A stretch of DNA of 64,000 nt, from contig JBFONV010000002.1 of NCBI GenBank assembly GCA_040779335.1, forward strand, positions 434,001-498,000, read 5' to 3'. The translations under genes and the position numbers were made by a program. The DNA comes from JBFONV01 sp040779335. GTDB lineage: Bacteria; Pseudomonadota; Gammaproteobacteria; Enterobacterales; Alteromonadaceae. Position 1 is the first letter of the stretch. Each line of letters begins with the position of its first letter. Shown here in pieces: positions 36,017 through 44,007 of this stretch. The notes beneath the pieces are model-generated. The model was not told the DNA's origin. It saw only the letters and a program-made list of their open reading frames with translations, and did not search any database.

Positions 36017-37738
36017 TTACGGCGCTTGATAAACAGTTTTACCCGCTAAAATGGTTTGCAATACCTTAACTTTGTGGATCTCATAAGGCGCCTCTTCAAA
36101 CAAGTTTTTATCAAGCACGACAAAGTCTGCTTTTTTACCGACATTAATTGACCCAATTTCATCTTCCATATGCAACTGATAAGCACCATCTAATGTGTAA
36201 CCGCGGATCAAGCTAGCAATATCTAAGCGTTCTTCAATGTTAGGTTGAATTGGCGCGTCAGGTTCGCCCGGATTTTGCCGAGTATGACCAATTTCCATAC
36301 TGAAAATGGGCGATATTCCCAAGGTGCCCGCGCCCGATGCCGGGTAATCACTACCAAACGACATTTTTACGCCCGCTTCTTTCAAACTATTAAAGCGAAA
36401 ATAACGATTAAATTGATCTTCACTAACAAATTGTTTGCCAAATTCATCGTAAGATGTCCAAAGCGGCGTACTTTGCGCAATCACATTAAGATCAGCAAAA
36501 CGTTGAACATTTCTGTCGGTCATTACTTGAATATGACAAATGGTATAGCGACTTTTGCTATCTGCTTGCTCTTTTCGGGCTAATTCAATAGCGTTTAATG
36601 CTTCAGATATTGCTCGTTCACCTAAAGCATGAATATGAATGTCAATATCTTGCGCGCTAGCCTGTGCCACCATGTCATTCATCTGTTGTTGACTAAACAC
36701 AGTTTCACCTTTATTGCCCGGCTCGCCTTGATAATCTTCAAACATCCCCGCAGTTTTACCTTCAATGGTGCCGTCATTCATAATTTTCAGCATGCGAATG
36801 TGGTACATATCGGTTTTAGTGGTGGCTCTTTTGTTAACGGCTTTTGCAATGGCGTTATCCATGGCTGCAACGCTAGTGACCATATGTGAACCCACCAAAC
36901 GAACATTCATTTTTCCCTGTGCGCTAACATTTTCAAGGACTTTCATTTGTAACGAATCGACATCTAAGGCACCGGCATCAAACACTGCGGTAATACCGTA
37001 ACTATTCATAATATCAATCACATCGCCTGCGCCTAGTGCAACACTTTCAGCGGTAATAATACCTAAGGCTTCGGCCGCCAAATTGGCGGTCCCTTCAAGT
37101 AAGTAACCGGTAGGATTACCCAGCTCGTCACGTTTATAATAACTAAACCCAGGAACAGGATCGGGCGTTTCTTTATTAATATTAAGCAGTTGTATCGCTT
37201 TAGTATTGGCCCAAGCACCATGAAAACCTTCATCAAGCATAAATACAGGGCGATCTGACACTACTGTGTCTATTAGCGCGCTGGTTGGCCCTTGTGGACC
37301 AAACGCGCTGGCTAAAAAGCCATAGCCAAACACCACTTTGTCGTCAGGATTTTGCTCAGCATAGTCTTTAATTTGTTCCAGCCAGTGTTTAGGATCGGCA
37401 AAACTATCGAGAGACAAACTACGCACATATGCACCGCCCATTACCGGATGTGCGTGAGAATCAATAAACCCGGGTAACAACATTTTTCCTTGTAGATCTT
37501 GTTGTTTGGTGTTTTCCCCAACCCATTTTTTAACCGCTTCGTTACTACCAACAAAAACAATTTCGCCATTACTGACAGCAACAGCTTCAGCCCATGGTTG
37601 CTGCTCATCTACTGTGTATATTTTTCCATGATGAAAAACGAGATCGGCACTAGGAGTGTCGCTGATATTGGTATCACTGCTGCATGCCGTTAACACCAAT
37701 GTTGATAACGCTATAAAAAGTTTAAAAAATATTTTCAT
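36017..37738 (-). CDS. Amidohydrolase, YtcJ-like, predicted lipoprotein
   Basis: Metal-dependent hydrolase of 573 residues. The start at 37738 was chosen because GAGGG precedes it and because it gives a lipoprotein signal (MKIFFKLFIALSTLVLTAC, lipobox LTAC). The amidohydrolase barrel shows the HxH metal motif in GFIDSHAHPVMGG, a His in DIHIHALGERA and the C-terminal KKADFVVLDKN strand typical of YtcJ relatives. It lies 114 bp downstream of puuB in the same direction and may be co-transcribed. Natural substrate unknown. Confidence 0.85.
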   Translation of the reverse strand: MKIFFKLFIALSTLVLTACSSDTNISDTPSADLVFHHGKIYTVDEQQPWAEAVAVSNGEIVFVGSNEAVKKWVGENTKQQDLQGKMLLPGFIDSHAHPVMGGAYVRSLSLDSFADPKHWLEQIKDYAEQNPDDKVVFGYGFLASAFGPQGPTSALIDTVVSDRPVFMLDEGFHGAWANTKAIQLLNINKETPDPVPGFSYYKRDELGNPTGYLLEGTANLAAEALGIITAESVALGAGDVIDIMNSYGITAVFDAGALDVDSLQMKVLENVSAQGKMNVRLVGSHMVTSVAAMDNAIAKAVNKRATTKTDMYHIRMLKIMNDGTIEGKTAGMFEDYQGEPGNKGETVFSQQQMNDMVAQASAQDIDIHIHALGERAISEALNAIELARKEQADSKSRYTICHIQVMTDRNVQRFADLNVIAQSTPLWTSYDEFGKQFVSEDQFNRYFRFNSLKEAGVKMSFGSDYPASGAGTLGISPIFSMEIGHTRQNPGEPDAPIQPNIEERLDIASLIRGYTLDGAYQLHMEDEIGSINVGKKADFVVLDKNLFEEAPYEIHKVKVLQTILAGKTVYQAP

Positions 37739-37852
37739 TGCACCCTCACGTGGCAATTCATCTAGCCTTATTTTTTTTATTGCAGCGCTGCTTCCAATGC
37801 GCCTGTTATTATTTTTCATGTTCGTTTGTTTCATTATCGAGCGACTTTGCCA

Positions 37853-39145
37853 CTAAAAAATGTCCATGAATTTGTGATACATCATCCCCATTGCCAGCAA
37901 AGGTGAACGTAAGTGCTTACCCCCAGGAAAAGTCATGTGCTTCACTTTTTCGAAAACGTCGATTCTATTTGATTGACCTGAAATGGCCTCGCCCAGCAAA
38001 CGCGCTGCCATATGGGTAACATTAACCCCATGGCCTGAATAAGCCTGAGTGTAATAAATGTTATGTTCTAAACGCCCAATTTGCGGCAACCTATTAGCGC
38101 CAATGCCGATCATTCCGCCCCATTGATAATCTATTTTTATATTTTTAAGCTGAGGAAAAACATTAACCATTTTAGGAAAAAGCGCCGCTTTAATGTCTTT
38201 AGGATCTCTGGCGGAATAATTACACATCCCCCCAAATAATAAGCGCTTATCTGCCGATAAACGGAAGTAATCCAAATCTATTTTTAAGTCACATACTGCA
38301 TGATTACCGGGTAATAACTGCTGATATAATTCTTCGTCCAAGCGCTCTGTCGCAATAATGTAACTGCCAGCAGGCAATACTTTACCCGCTATTTTAGGCA
38401 CTAAATCTCCGATATAGGCGTTACCTGCTAGTACTATCTGATTAGCCGTAACTTGGCCTTTATCGGTCACTACCGTGACTTTATCGCCTTTGATAATTTT
38501 TTGAACTGGCGACTGTTCAAAAATTTGCACTCCCAGAGAGGCCGCCACTTGCGCCTCACCAATACACAAATTCAGCGGGTGTAAATGGCCGCTGCCGAGA
38601 TCTTCCATACCACCAATAAAATTTTTAGACCCTATAACGCGGCTATTAAGCTCTTGCTGATCCAGCAAACGTAACGGGTGTGGGTATCGACTGTTATTAA
38701 GCGCCTCAAATTCTTGCTCCAGCGCCTTAATATGTTTTGGTCGCGTTGCTAAATCGCAATACCCCATGGTGAGATCACAATCGATATTGTATTTATTAAT
38801 CCGGTCGATAACGATTTGGTTTGCTTCAAAGCCCATTTGCGTAATGGCGTCAACGCCCTCTTGACCAATAGCTTTGCGAAAAACATTGAGATCGTGACCT
38901 ATCCCTCTGATCATCTGGCCGCCATTTCGACCCGACGCACCCCAGCCTATTTTATGTGCTTCAAGCAATACTACTTGATAACCGCGTTCGGCTAATTCTA
39001 ACGCCGTTGCCACACCGCTAAATCCACCGCCGATCACGCAAATATCGGTAGAGATTGATTCACTGAGACTAGGATAGTCGTCCTTGTTATTAAGCGAGGC
39101 AAAATAATAGGAATTTGGGTAATTATTGGTGTGTATCGCGGTCAC
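37853..39145 (-). CDS. puuB: Gamma-glutamylputrescine oxidoreductase-like FAD enzyme (PuuB)
   Basis: FAD-dependent oxidase of the DAO family, 430 residues from a GTG at 39145; that start has an AGGAG site 8 bp upstream and gives nearly the E. coli PuuB length, while a longer reading from 39238 adds a non-homologous hydrophobic leader. The dinucleotide motif CVIGGGFSGVATALELAE and GWGASGRNGGQ are characteristic. PuuB oxidises gamma-glutamylputrescine to the aldehyde. It diverges from puuR, with a PuuR-box candidate between them. Confidence 0.85.
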   Translation of the reverse strand: MTAIHTNNYPNSYYFASLNNKDDYPSLSESISTDICVIGGGFSGVATALELAERGYQVVLLEAHKIGWGASGRNGGQMIRGIGHDLNVFRKAIGQEGVDAITQMGFEANQIVIDRINKYNIDCDLTMGYCDLATRPKHIKALEQEFEALNNSRYPHPLRLLDQQELNSRVIGSKNFIGGMEDLGSGHLHPLNLCIGEAQVAASLGVQIFEQSPVQKIIKGDKVTVVTDKGQVTANQIVLAGNAYIGDLVPKIAGKVLPAGSYIIATERLDEELYQQLLPGNHAVCDLKIDLDYFRLSADKRLLFGGMCNYSARDPKDIKAALFPKMVNVFPQLKNIKIDYQWGGMIGIGANRLPQIGRLEHNIYYTQAYSGHGVNVTHMAARLLGEAISGQSNRIDVFEKVKHMTFPGGKHLRSPLLAMGMMYHKFMDIF

Positions 39146-39183
39146 AAAAAATGCTCCTAGGTGTAAAATATAAACTTCATCGT

Positions 39184-39198
39184 AAAATATTTCGAACA
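39184..39198 (+). promoter_or_regulatory. Candidate PuuR operator between puuB and puuR
   Basis: AAAATATTTCGAACA agrees at 12 of 15 positions with the E. coli PuuR box quoted from memory, and CATATAATATTGAACG at 39235-39250 is a second looser match. Both fall in the shared divergent promoter region. Confidence 0.45.
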
Positions 39199-39321
39199 AT
39201 ACTAGCGCAATAAAGCGGACATTCCAAGTAATCGTCATATAATATTGAACGCCAATTGCTTTATTTATCAGACATAGATATATTTACTTGAAAAGAAAGA
39301 CCATTTATTAAGGAACAACCA

Positions 39322-39870
39322 TTGGACGTAGGTGCAAGACTCAAAGCGGTTCGTCAAATTAGCAATCTTTCACAGCGAGAATTAGCCAAAAGAGCAGGTG
39401 TGACTAACAGCACTATTTCTATGATTGAAAAAAACAGTGTTAGCCCTTCAATCAGCTCATTAAAAAAAGTACTTAATGGTATCCCCATTTCATTGGTAGA
39501 TTTTTTCTCACAAGAATTTAATACCGAGCAAACTCAACAAGTTGTTTATACGCAAGACGAGCTTATGAATATAGGTACTGGCGATGTTCGTATGGATTTA
39601 GTAGGAACCGCATTCCCTCGTCGACAAATGACTTTTTTGATAGAAACCTATCCACCTGACGCAGACACCGGCACCGCAATGTTAAAAAATGACGCGGAAG
39701 AAGGTGGCTATATTCTAGAAGGCAAAATTGAATTAACAATTGGTAGCGATGTATACATTTTAAAAGCCAATGACAGTTATTACTTCGACAACAACAAACC
39801 GCACCGTTTTAGAAACCCGTTTAACAAAGTGTGCAAAATTATCAGTGCCACCACACCAGCCAATTTCTAA
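39322..39870 (+). CDS. puuR: XRE-cupin transcriptional repressor, PuuR-like
   Basis: Regulator of 182 residues from a TTG start with AAGGAA upstream. An XRE-type HTH (about 5-60, LSQRELAKRAGVTNSTISMIE) is fused to a cupin sensor domain (about 105-180, EEGGYILEGKIELTIG and NDSYYFDNNKPHRFRNP). This fusion and length match E. coli PuuR, which represses the putrescine genes until putrescine binds. It is divergent from puuB. Confidence 0.87.
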   Translation: MDVGARLKAVRQISNLSQRELAKRAGVTNSTISMIEKNSVSPSISSLKKVLNGIPISLVDFFSQEFNTEQTQQVVYTQDELMNIGTGDVRMDLVGTAFPRRQMTFLIETYPPDADTGTAMLKNDAEEGGYILEGKIELTIGSDVYILKANDSYYFDNNKPHRFRNPFNKVCKIISATTPANF

Positions 39871-39983
39871 AGGGTGCTTGGTAAATATCAATATTAGCGA
39901 CCATAAAGCCCTAGATAGCATGTAAACTTTTTCGCTAATCCACCATTACAGGTACTGTATATACACACATCAACACTGTAATT

Positions 39984-40025
39984 CACGCTTTCTTGTAGAA
40001 AGCGTGACTTTTTCTCGCTTTCTAC
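39984..40025. terminator. Overlapping alternative hairpins after puuR
   Basis: CACGCTTTCT-TGT-AGAAAGCGTG (39984-40006) forms a perfect 10-bp stem followed by ACTTTTTCT. The same middle arm can instead pair downstream: GTAGAAAGCG (39995-40004) with CGCTTTCTAC (40016-40025). The two stems exclude each other, as in attenuators. It may simply be the puuR terminator. Confidence 0.5.
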
Positions 40026-40144
40026 AAATTTAAATTTCTATCTGTCCTTTTATTGCTATATATGGCAATAACTTAAATGCTATGATAAAAAATCAATAAT
40101 AAACAAAACGGAAACAGTTTTGCTGTGGAAAGCGTGACTTTTTC
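39998..40144 (+). repeat. 17-bp direct repeat at the left edge of the array
   Basis: GAAAGCGTGACTTTTTC occurs at 39998-40014 and again at 40128-40144, 130 bp apart. The second copy lies just before the first cassette. Such a repeat may bracket a small insertion or deletion at the array boundary. Confidence 0.6.
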
Positions 40145-40180
40145 CTACTAATAAGCTGTTAGTGAGCAAGGAGTGTTCAA

Positions 40181-40507
40181 GTGCCAACTGGAGTTAAAGT
40201 CTTTGGTCTGGGTAATTTTGTTTATGGGCTATTACTATTTGTCCCGTCATTATTCCAAGGCTTTTCATTCTCTTTATTAATAGGGGGTTGGTTAGCTCTA
40301 ACAGGCATTGGATTGCTCTTACGTAAAAATTGGAGCAGGGTTCTATTTATTTATAGTTGGGTTGTACCTCTTGGTATCATGCTTTATGAAGCACCAGCAT
40401 TTTTACTATTAATACTCCAATTACTAATACCCGCAATATATTTTGTTTTGGGTACCATTTATCTTAATGGTAAAGAGGCTAAGGCGTATTTCGCAAAAGC
40501 TCACTAA
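40181..40507 (+). CDS. Cassette gene: small multi-pass membrane protein
   Basis: Protein of 108 residues from a GTG with an AAGGAG site. Three or four hydrophobic segments (about 7-25, 30-46, 53-68, 72-95) fill most of it; the C-terminus is basic. I recognise no family. It is the leftmost cassette of the array, and its stop codon lies inside the start of the following attC site. Confidence 0.7.
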   Translation: MPTGVKVFGLGNFVYGLLLFVPSLFQGFSFSLLIGGWLALTGIGLLLRKNWSRVLFIYSWVVPLGIMLYEAPAFLLLILQLLIPAIYFVLGTIYLNGKEAKAYFAKAH

Positions 40508-40600
40508 CAAGTCATTAAAGCAGGACAAAAAACAGTTGGTTTTTGCTCCTTCGTCGCTTATTTTAACCAACTATTTTTAGCCTCTTAATGAGGCGTTAGG
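40504..40600 (+). repeat. attC site 1
   Basis: Complete site from CTAACAAG to GGCGTTAGG, with AGTTGG...CCAAC arms, the central TTTGCTCCTTCGTCGCTTA and the terminal CCTCTTAATGAGG hairpin. Confidence 0.92.
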
Positions 40601-40620
40601 TACCTAAAGGAATAGTTGTC

Positions 40621-40917
40621 ATGCCCGGAGAAATTGTCGGAGAAGCATTTTCTGGAATTTTCAGATTTATCTTTCGTTTATTTGTCGAAATAATCGTTGA
40701 GATACTGATAAAAGGTTTAGGTTATTTAATTTATCGCCCATTCAATAAAAATGTCGATCCTGATGGTTTCAAAGTAACTATTCTAGGTATCGTTGTTTGG
40801 GTCTTAATTTTCTATGCTGGTTATGAAATTATGGCATTCATAGAAATAGATAGTTGCTTAGATTCTGGCGGTAGTTACAATTACCAGCTTGGTGAATGCG
40901 AGCAAAGTATAGGGTAA
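40621..40917 (+). CDS. Cassette gene: small membrane protein with C-terminal Cys motif
   Basis: Protein of 98 residues with an amphipathic/hydrophobic N-terminal half (about 12-38), one clear helix (about 52-72) and an acidic tail containing CLDSGGSYNYQLGECE. C-x-D-x-G-G-x-(W/Y)-N-Y...C-E tails recur in small proteins of Shewanella and Vibrio relatives, often near cassettes; function unknown. The attC follows 23 bp after the stop. Confidence 0.7.
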   Translation: MPGEIVGEAFSGIFRFIFRLFVEIIVEILIKGLGYLIYRPFNKNVDPDGFKVTILGIVVWVLIFYAGYEIMAFIEIDSCLDSGGSYNYQLGECEQSIG

Positions 40918-40940
40918 AACAAGCTTTGTGGTCGTCGGTA

Positions 40941-41034
40941 CCTAACAAGGCATTCAATCGGACAATTTACAGTTGGTTTTGTTCGTGCCTCACTATTATA
41001 ACCAACTATAAATTGCCCATTAATGGGGCGTTAT
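40941..41034 (+). repeat. attC site 2
   Basis: Complete site from CCTAACAAGG to GGGGCGTTATG. The central segment (GTTCGTGCCTCACTATTAT) differs from the common type while the AGTTGG/CCAACT arms are kept. Confidence 0.9.
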
Positions 41035-41042
41035 GTTGCACG

Positions 41043-41351
41043 ATGAAAATTAAACAGATTGCCATTGCCACAATTTTGCATTTTATAACTCTCGTTATTT
41101 TCGGGTTTCTAAGTTTAGGTGCAACTATGGGGCTTGGATTTAAAGATGAGTTAACACTCTTCGATGAGATTTATAAATTTGTTTCATTAAATGGTATGAA
41201 AATCCTCTCTGGCTATGCGTGGGTCTTGTTTCAATATTTTAATGATTTACATATTGTACTTCAGTCGTTAGTTCTATTTTTAAACAGTTTAACTCAAGGT
41301 GTTTTGTTCCTTTTCCTGTATGGTAAGTGGTCAACTAGAAAAGCAACATAA
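41043..41351 (+). CDS. Cassette gene: small membrane protein
   Basis: Protein of 102 residues starting at the ATG (41043) that directly follows the attC end; a longer in-frame reading from 40896 would run through the attC and is rejected. Two or three hydrophobic segments (about 7-32, 52-67, 70-92). No recognised family. Confidence 0.7.
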   Translation: MKIKQIAIATILHFITLVIFGFLSLGATMGLGFKDELTLFDEIYKFVSLNGMKILSGYAWVLFQYFNDLHIVLQSLVLFLNSLTQGVLFLFLYGKWSTRKAT

Positions 41352-41438
41352 CAAGAAATTAAACAAGGACTAAAACAGCGGGCTGTTCGCTTCGCTCCAT
41401 TTTAGCCCACTATTTTTAGCCTGTTAATTGGGCGTTAT
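41347..41438 (+). repeat. attC site 3
   Basis: Complete site from CATAACAAG to GGCGTTATG, arms GCGGGCTG/AGCCCAC with the shorter centre TTCGCTTCGCTCCATTTT. Confidence 0.9.
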
Positions 41439-41478
41439 GTGAATTATTTAACAGCTAGCATTTAACACTCCAAATACA

Positions 41479-41772
41479 TTAGCTATTATTTCTACGTAGT
41501 TTTAATAGCCACGAAGATTTATTTTTTTCAGCGTCGTAAAATACCGCCATGGTGAAAAAAAACATCAGCAACAGTATCGCATGAGCTGCTAGGCTAACTC
41601 CAAAATAAATTATACTTCCAAAATAGATAGCAAAGGAAAAGCTCCACATACCTGCTAAAATTGTCATTATGTAAAACCTACTGACAGGGTCAGGGATATG
41701 CCTAAGTGGGTTTTTCTTTGAATCAAAAATATACTTGTAGTACTCATATAATCTCAATGTAAAAATTTTCAT
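41479..41772 (-). CDS. Cassette gene in reverse orientation: two-helix membrane protein
   Basis: Protein of 97 residues on the minus strand within a cassette bounded by attC sites 3 and 4. A basic N-terminus is followed by two helices (about 33-53 and 58-77) and a charged tail (YDAEKNKSSWLLKLRR). Being antisense to the array, it must carry its own promoter, presumably in 41773-41876. Function unknown. Confidence 0.65.
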   Translation of the reverse strand: MKIFTLRLYEYYKYIFDSKKNPLRHIPDPVSRFYIMTILAGMWSFSFAIYFGSIIYFGVSLAAHAILLLMFFFTMAVFYDAEKNKSSWLLKLRRNNS

Positions 41773-41876
41773 AATATGCTCACTATTTCAACTATTTCTC
41801 AGATTTCAATACGGTTGAATTCTTTATTTAGATCTTAATTTTTTAACAAATTTAGTCACTATGCCTTCAACATTCA

Positions 41877-41976
41877 CATAACAAGCTGTTAAACAAGGAC
41901 AAAATACAGTTGGCTTTTGCTCCTTCGTCGCTTATTCTAGCCAACAATATTTTGCCCATTAACGAGGGCGTTATGC
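41877..41976 (+). repeat. attC site 4
   Basis: Complete site from CATAACAAG to GGGCGTTATG with the common TTTGCTCCTTCGTCGCTTATT centre and TTGGCT/AGCCAA arms. Confidence 0.93.
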
Positions 41977-41991
41977 GTAAATGGAGGAAAC

Positions 41992-42480
41992 ATGGAAAAT
42001 CAGGGCAAGCTGTTCTTCTTCTGTGGCAAGATGGGAGCAGGAAAATCGACTAAATCTAAGGTTGTGGCTGCTGAAAATAATGCAGTCCTAATTTCAGAAG
42101 ACGACTGGTTATCAGCTCATTATCCTTCACAAATTCAAACGTTTGACGACTACATTAAACACTCTAATCTCATAAAGCCTTTCGTTAAAAGCCATGTTCA
42201 GAGTTTGCTAAATGTAGGGGTTAACGTTGTCATGGATTTTCCAGCTAATACTGTCAAGCAAAGAGCTTGGTTCGCATCACTGTGCGTTGAAGTAGGTAGT
42301 GAGCATGAGCTTTGGTATCTAGACCTAACAGATGAGCAATGTTTATCCCAAATTGCTAAGCGCCGAGCTGAGCAACCAGAAAGAGCTATGTTTGACACAG
42401 AAGCAGTATTTCATCATGTTACTCAGTATTTTGAAGCTCCAACAGCGAGTGAAAGCCTCAATCTGGTACGTGTGGGATAA
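41992..42480 (+). CDS. Cassette gene: P-loop kinase (AAA_33 type)
   Basis: Nucleotide-binding protein of 162 residues with Walker A FFCGKMGAGKST, a probable Walker B-like VVMDFPANT and an arginine-bearing lid (AKRRAEQPERAMFDTEA). This small-kinase pattern occurs in zeta-toxin-like, gluconokinase-like and aminoglycoside-phosphotransferase-like P-loop proteins; it may phosphorylate a small molecule. It is a single cassette with GGAGG upstream of the ATG. Substrate unknown. Confidence 0.83.
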   Translation: MENQGKLFFFCGKMGAGKSTKSKVVAAENNAVLISEDDWLSAHYPSQIQTFDDYIKHSNLIKPFVKSHVQSLLNVGVNVVMDFPANTVKQRAWFASLCVEVGSEHELWYLDLTDEQCLSQIAKRRAEQPERAMFDTEAVFHHVTQYFEAPTASESLNLVRVG

Positions 42481-42484
42481 TACG

Positions 42485-42609
42485 CATAACAAAACGTTTA
42501 AAAGGGATTCTCAACGCTTGGTATTTTCAGTTTGATTCAGCTTTAGTGTTTACGGCACAATGTTTTAGGCTAGGTGGCGGCGTTGTTCACCCCTTAACGC
42601 GGCGTTAGG
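42485..42609 (+). repeat. attC site 5, long VCR-like type
   Basis: A 125-bp site from GCATAACAAAACG to GCGGCGTTAGG. Its inner part (CAACGCTTGGTATTTTCAGT, later ATGTTTTAGGCTAGGTGGCGGCGTTG) and length resemble the Vibrio cholerae VCR class rather than the 95-bp type used by the other cassettes here. Confidence 0.88.
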
Positions 42610-42646
42610 TTTTTCTCACACTTTGATTATGTATTTTAAGGCTTAA

Positions 42647-43201
42647 ATGGAAATATTATTAATTAGACATGGGAAGCCTTCTGGTGCAGTTAACCCTAAA
42701 TTATCTGCATCAGGGTTTGCTAATTGGATTCGAGAATATAATAAATCTAAAATCGACCCTAATAATTTACCTCCTAAATATCTTGGATGCTCATTAGGAG
42801 AGCATTTTGTTGTTGCAAGCGATTTGGCTCGTTCTATTGATTCCGCAAGATTATGTGTCGGTAAAGATCCAGATTTAAAGTTGAAAGAATTAAGAGAGAT
42901 GGATATACCTCGATATAAATTACCTTTCTTCTTTAGAGCTTATACTTGGCTTTTTATAAGTCGTCTTTGTTGGTTTGCTGGGTTCAGTGGAAAAGTCGAG
43001 TCTTTTAAAAAGGCAAAAACTAGAGCTAAGACTTCAGCTAATCAGTTACAAGAATTAGCAAATACGCATGGAAAAGTTGTTTTTTTCGGTCATGGAATGC
43101 TAAACAAATTTATAGCTAAAGAATTGAAAAATCTAGGCTGGAACGGTACTTCAAAAGGTCAAAAATACTGGAGTGTAATCAAATTACAAACCAAAACCTA
43201 A
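42647..43201 (+). CDS. Cassette gene: histidine phosphatase family protein
   Basis: Protein of 184 residues of the phosphoglycerate-mutase/histidine-phosphatase superfamily. The catalytic motif is IRHGKPSGA near the N-terminus, with ASDLARSIDSARL carrying the second Arg and VVFFGHGMLNKF providing the late His. A central aromatic segment (FFRAYTWLFISRLCWF) could touch the membrane. Substrate unknown; SixA-like or sugar phosphatases are possible. Confidence 0.87.
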   Translation: MEILLIRHGKPSGAVNPKLSASGFANWIREYNKSKIDPNNLPPKYLGCSLGEHFVVASDLARSIDSARLCVGKDPDLKLKELREMDIPRYKLPFFFRAYTWLFISRLCWFAGFSGKVESFKKAKTRAKTSANQLQELANTHGKVVFFGHGMLNKFIAKELKNLGWNGTSKGQKYWSVIKLQTKT

Positions 43202-43296
43202 CAAGGCACTCAAGCAGGACAAATAAAGCTTGGCTTTTGTCACTGCGTTCCATATTTTAGCCAAGCTAATTATTTGCCCCTTAGGTGGGCGTTAGA
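43198..43296 (+). repeat. attC site 6
   Basis: Complete site from CTAACAAGG to GGGCGTTAG with arms GCTTGGCT/AGCCAAGC and an altered centre (TTTGTCACTGCGTTCCATATT). Confidence 0.92.
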
Positions 43297-43323
43297 AAGG
43301 CTTCATCAAACTCAGGAGTTAGA

Positions 43324-43902
43324 ATGAAAATAACATGGATTGTTTTATTATCTTTTATATCATTTTTAAGTGTCGCAGATTGGACTGAACAGGGAATATA
43401 TGCGAAATGCTCCGATGGATTTAAACTAGAGATTGGCTCTTATAATGTAACTAATGGAAACCCATCTGCGAATACTCTAGGGATATTTCCATATCTCTCA
43501 AAGAATGAGCAAGAATTTATATTTATGGACAATGATGAGCATGAAATAAACTGCAAACTTGCCGATAAAAGTATTAATGTAATTTTCAAATTAAATCAGC
43601 CAAGCGCAAGAGGCGCATGTGGTGCAGCTCCTGGCGGTAAAATATCATTAACAATAGATGGGGTCACTATTTTTAAAAATACCTCAATTAATAATGGGTG
43701 CTATGAATCTATTGAAAAAATTACTATCTCCACCTTTGCAAGCAAGGCGGAAAACTTAAGATATGAGTTTTGTGGTAATGGTAAAACTACGAACTTTTCT
43801 GTACGAGGATGTATTGAACTTAATAATGATAACTTTTCTAAAGTTAAGCTTCCATTGTCAATATTTCCAATTTCTAATTTACTAAGTCAAACGCCTTTCT
43901 AA
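43324..43902 (+). CDS. Cassette gene: secreted protein of unknown function
   Basis: Protein of 192 residues with a Sec signal peptide (MKITWIVLLSFISFLSVADW) and about seven cysteines suited to periplasmic disulfides (KCSDGF, GACGAAPGG, NGCYES, FCGNG, RGCIEL). The ATG at 43324 was preferred to an upstream in-frame start at 43285 that lies in the attC. I do not recognise the family. Confidence 0.75.
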   Translation: MKITWIVLLSFISFLSVADWTEQGIYAKCSDGFKLEIGSYNVTNGNPSANTLGIFPYLSKNEQEFIFMDNDEHEINCKLADKSINVIFKLNQPSARGACGAAPGGKISLTIDGVTIFKNTSINNGCYESIEKITISTFASKAENLRYEFCGNGKTTNFSVRGCIELNNDNFSKVKLPLSIFPISNLLSQTPF

Positions 43903-43995
43903 CAAGTCGTTTAAAAGGACAAAAAACAGTTGGCTTTTGCTCCTTCGTCGCTAATTTTAGCCAACAATTTTTTGCCTCTTAACGAGGCGTTATGT
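43899..43995 (+). repeat. attC site 7
   Basis: Complete site from TCTAACAAG to GGCGTTATG, a consensus example: AGTTGGCTTTTGCTCCTTCG then AGCCAACA and CCTCTTAACGAGG. Confidence 0.94.
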
Positions 43996-44007
43996 GCCAG
44001 TGCAAAA

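Larger units (their letters stand above)
39871..40180. other. Boundary between puuR and the cassette array
   Basis: A 310-bp gap. It contains a perfect 10-bp hairpin (39984-40006), a second overlapping one and a 17-bp direct repeat, all described separately. At its right edge CTGTTAGTG (40157-40165) resembles the GTTA end of an attC or attI site just before the first cassette gene. No integrase gene or fragment was seen. Confidence 0.55.

Noticed and set aside
37739..37834. Longer start for the amidohydrolase
   Set aside because: The lipoprotein signal and ribosome-binding site point to the start at 37738.
39146..39238. Longer start for PuuB
   Set aside because: Homology begins at the GTG 39145, which has a strong ribosome-binding site; the upstream part is a non-homologous hydrophobic leader.
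40896..41042. 5' extension of the cassette gene at 41043
   Set aside because: It runs through attC site 2; the ATG at 41043 immediately after the site is the natural start.
43930..44007. 5' extension of the cassette gene at 44008
   Set aside because: It lies wholly inside attC site 7 and is not conserved protein-like sequence.
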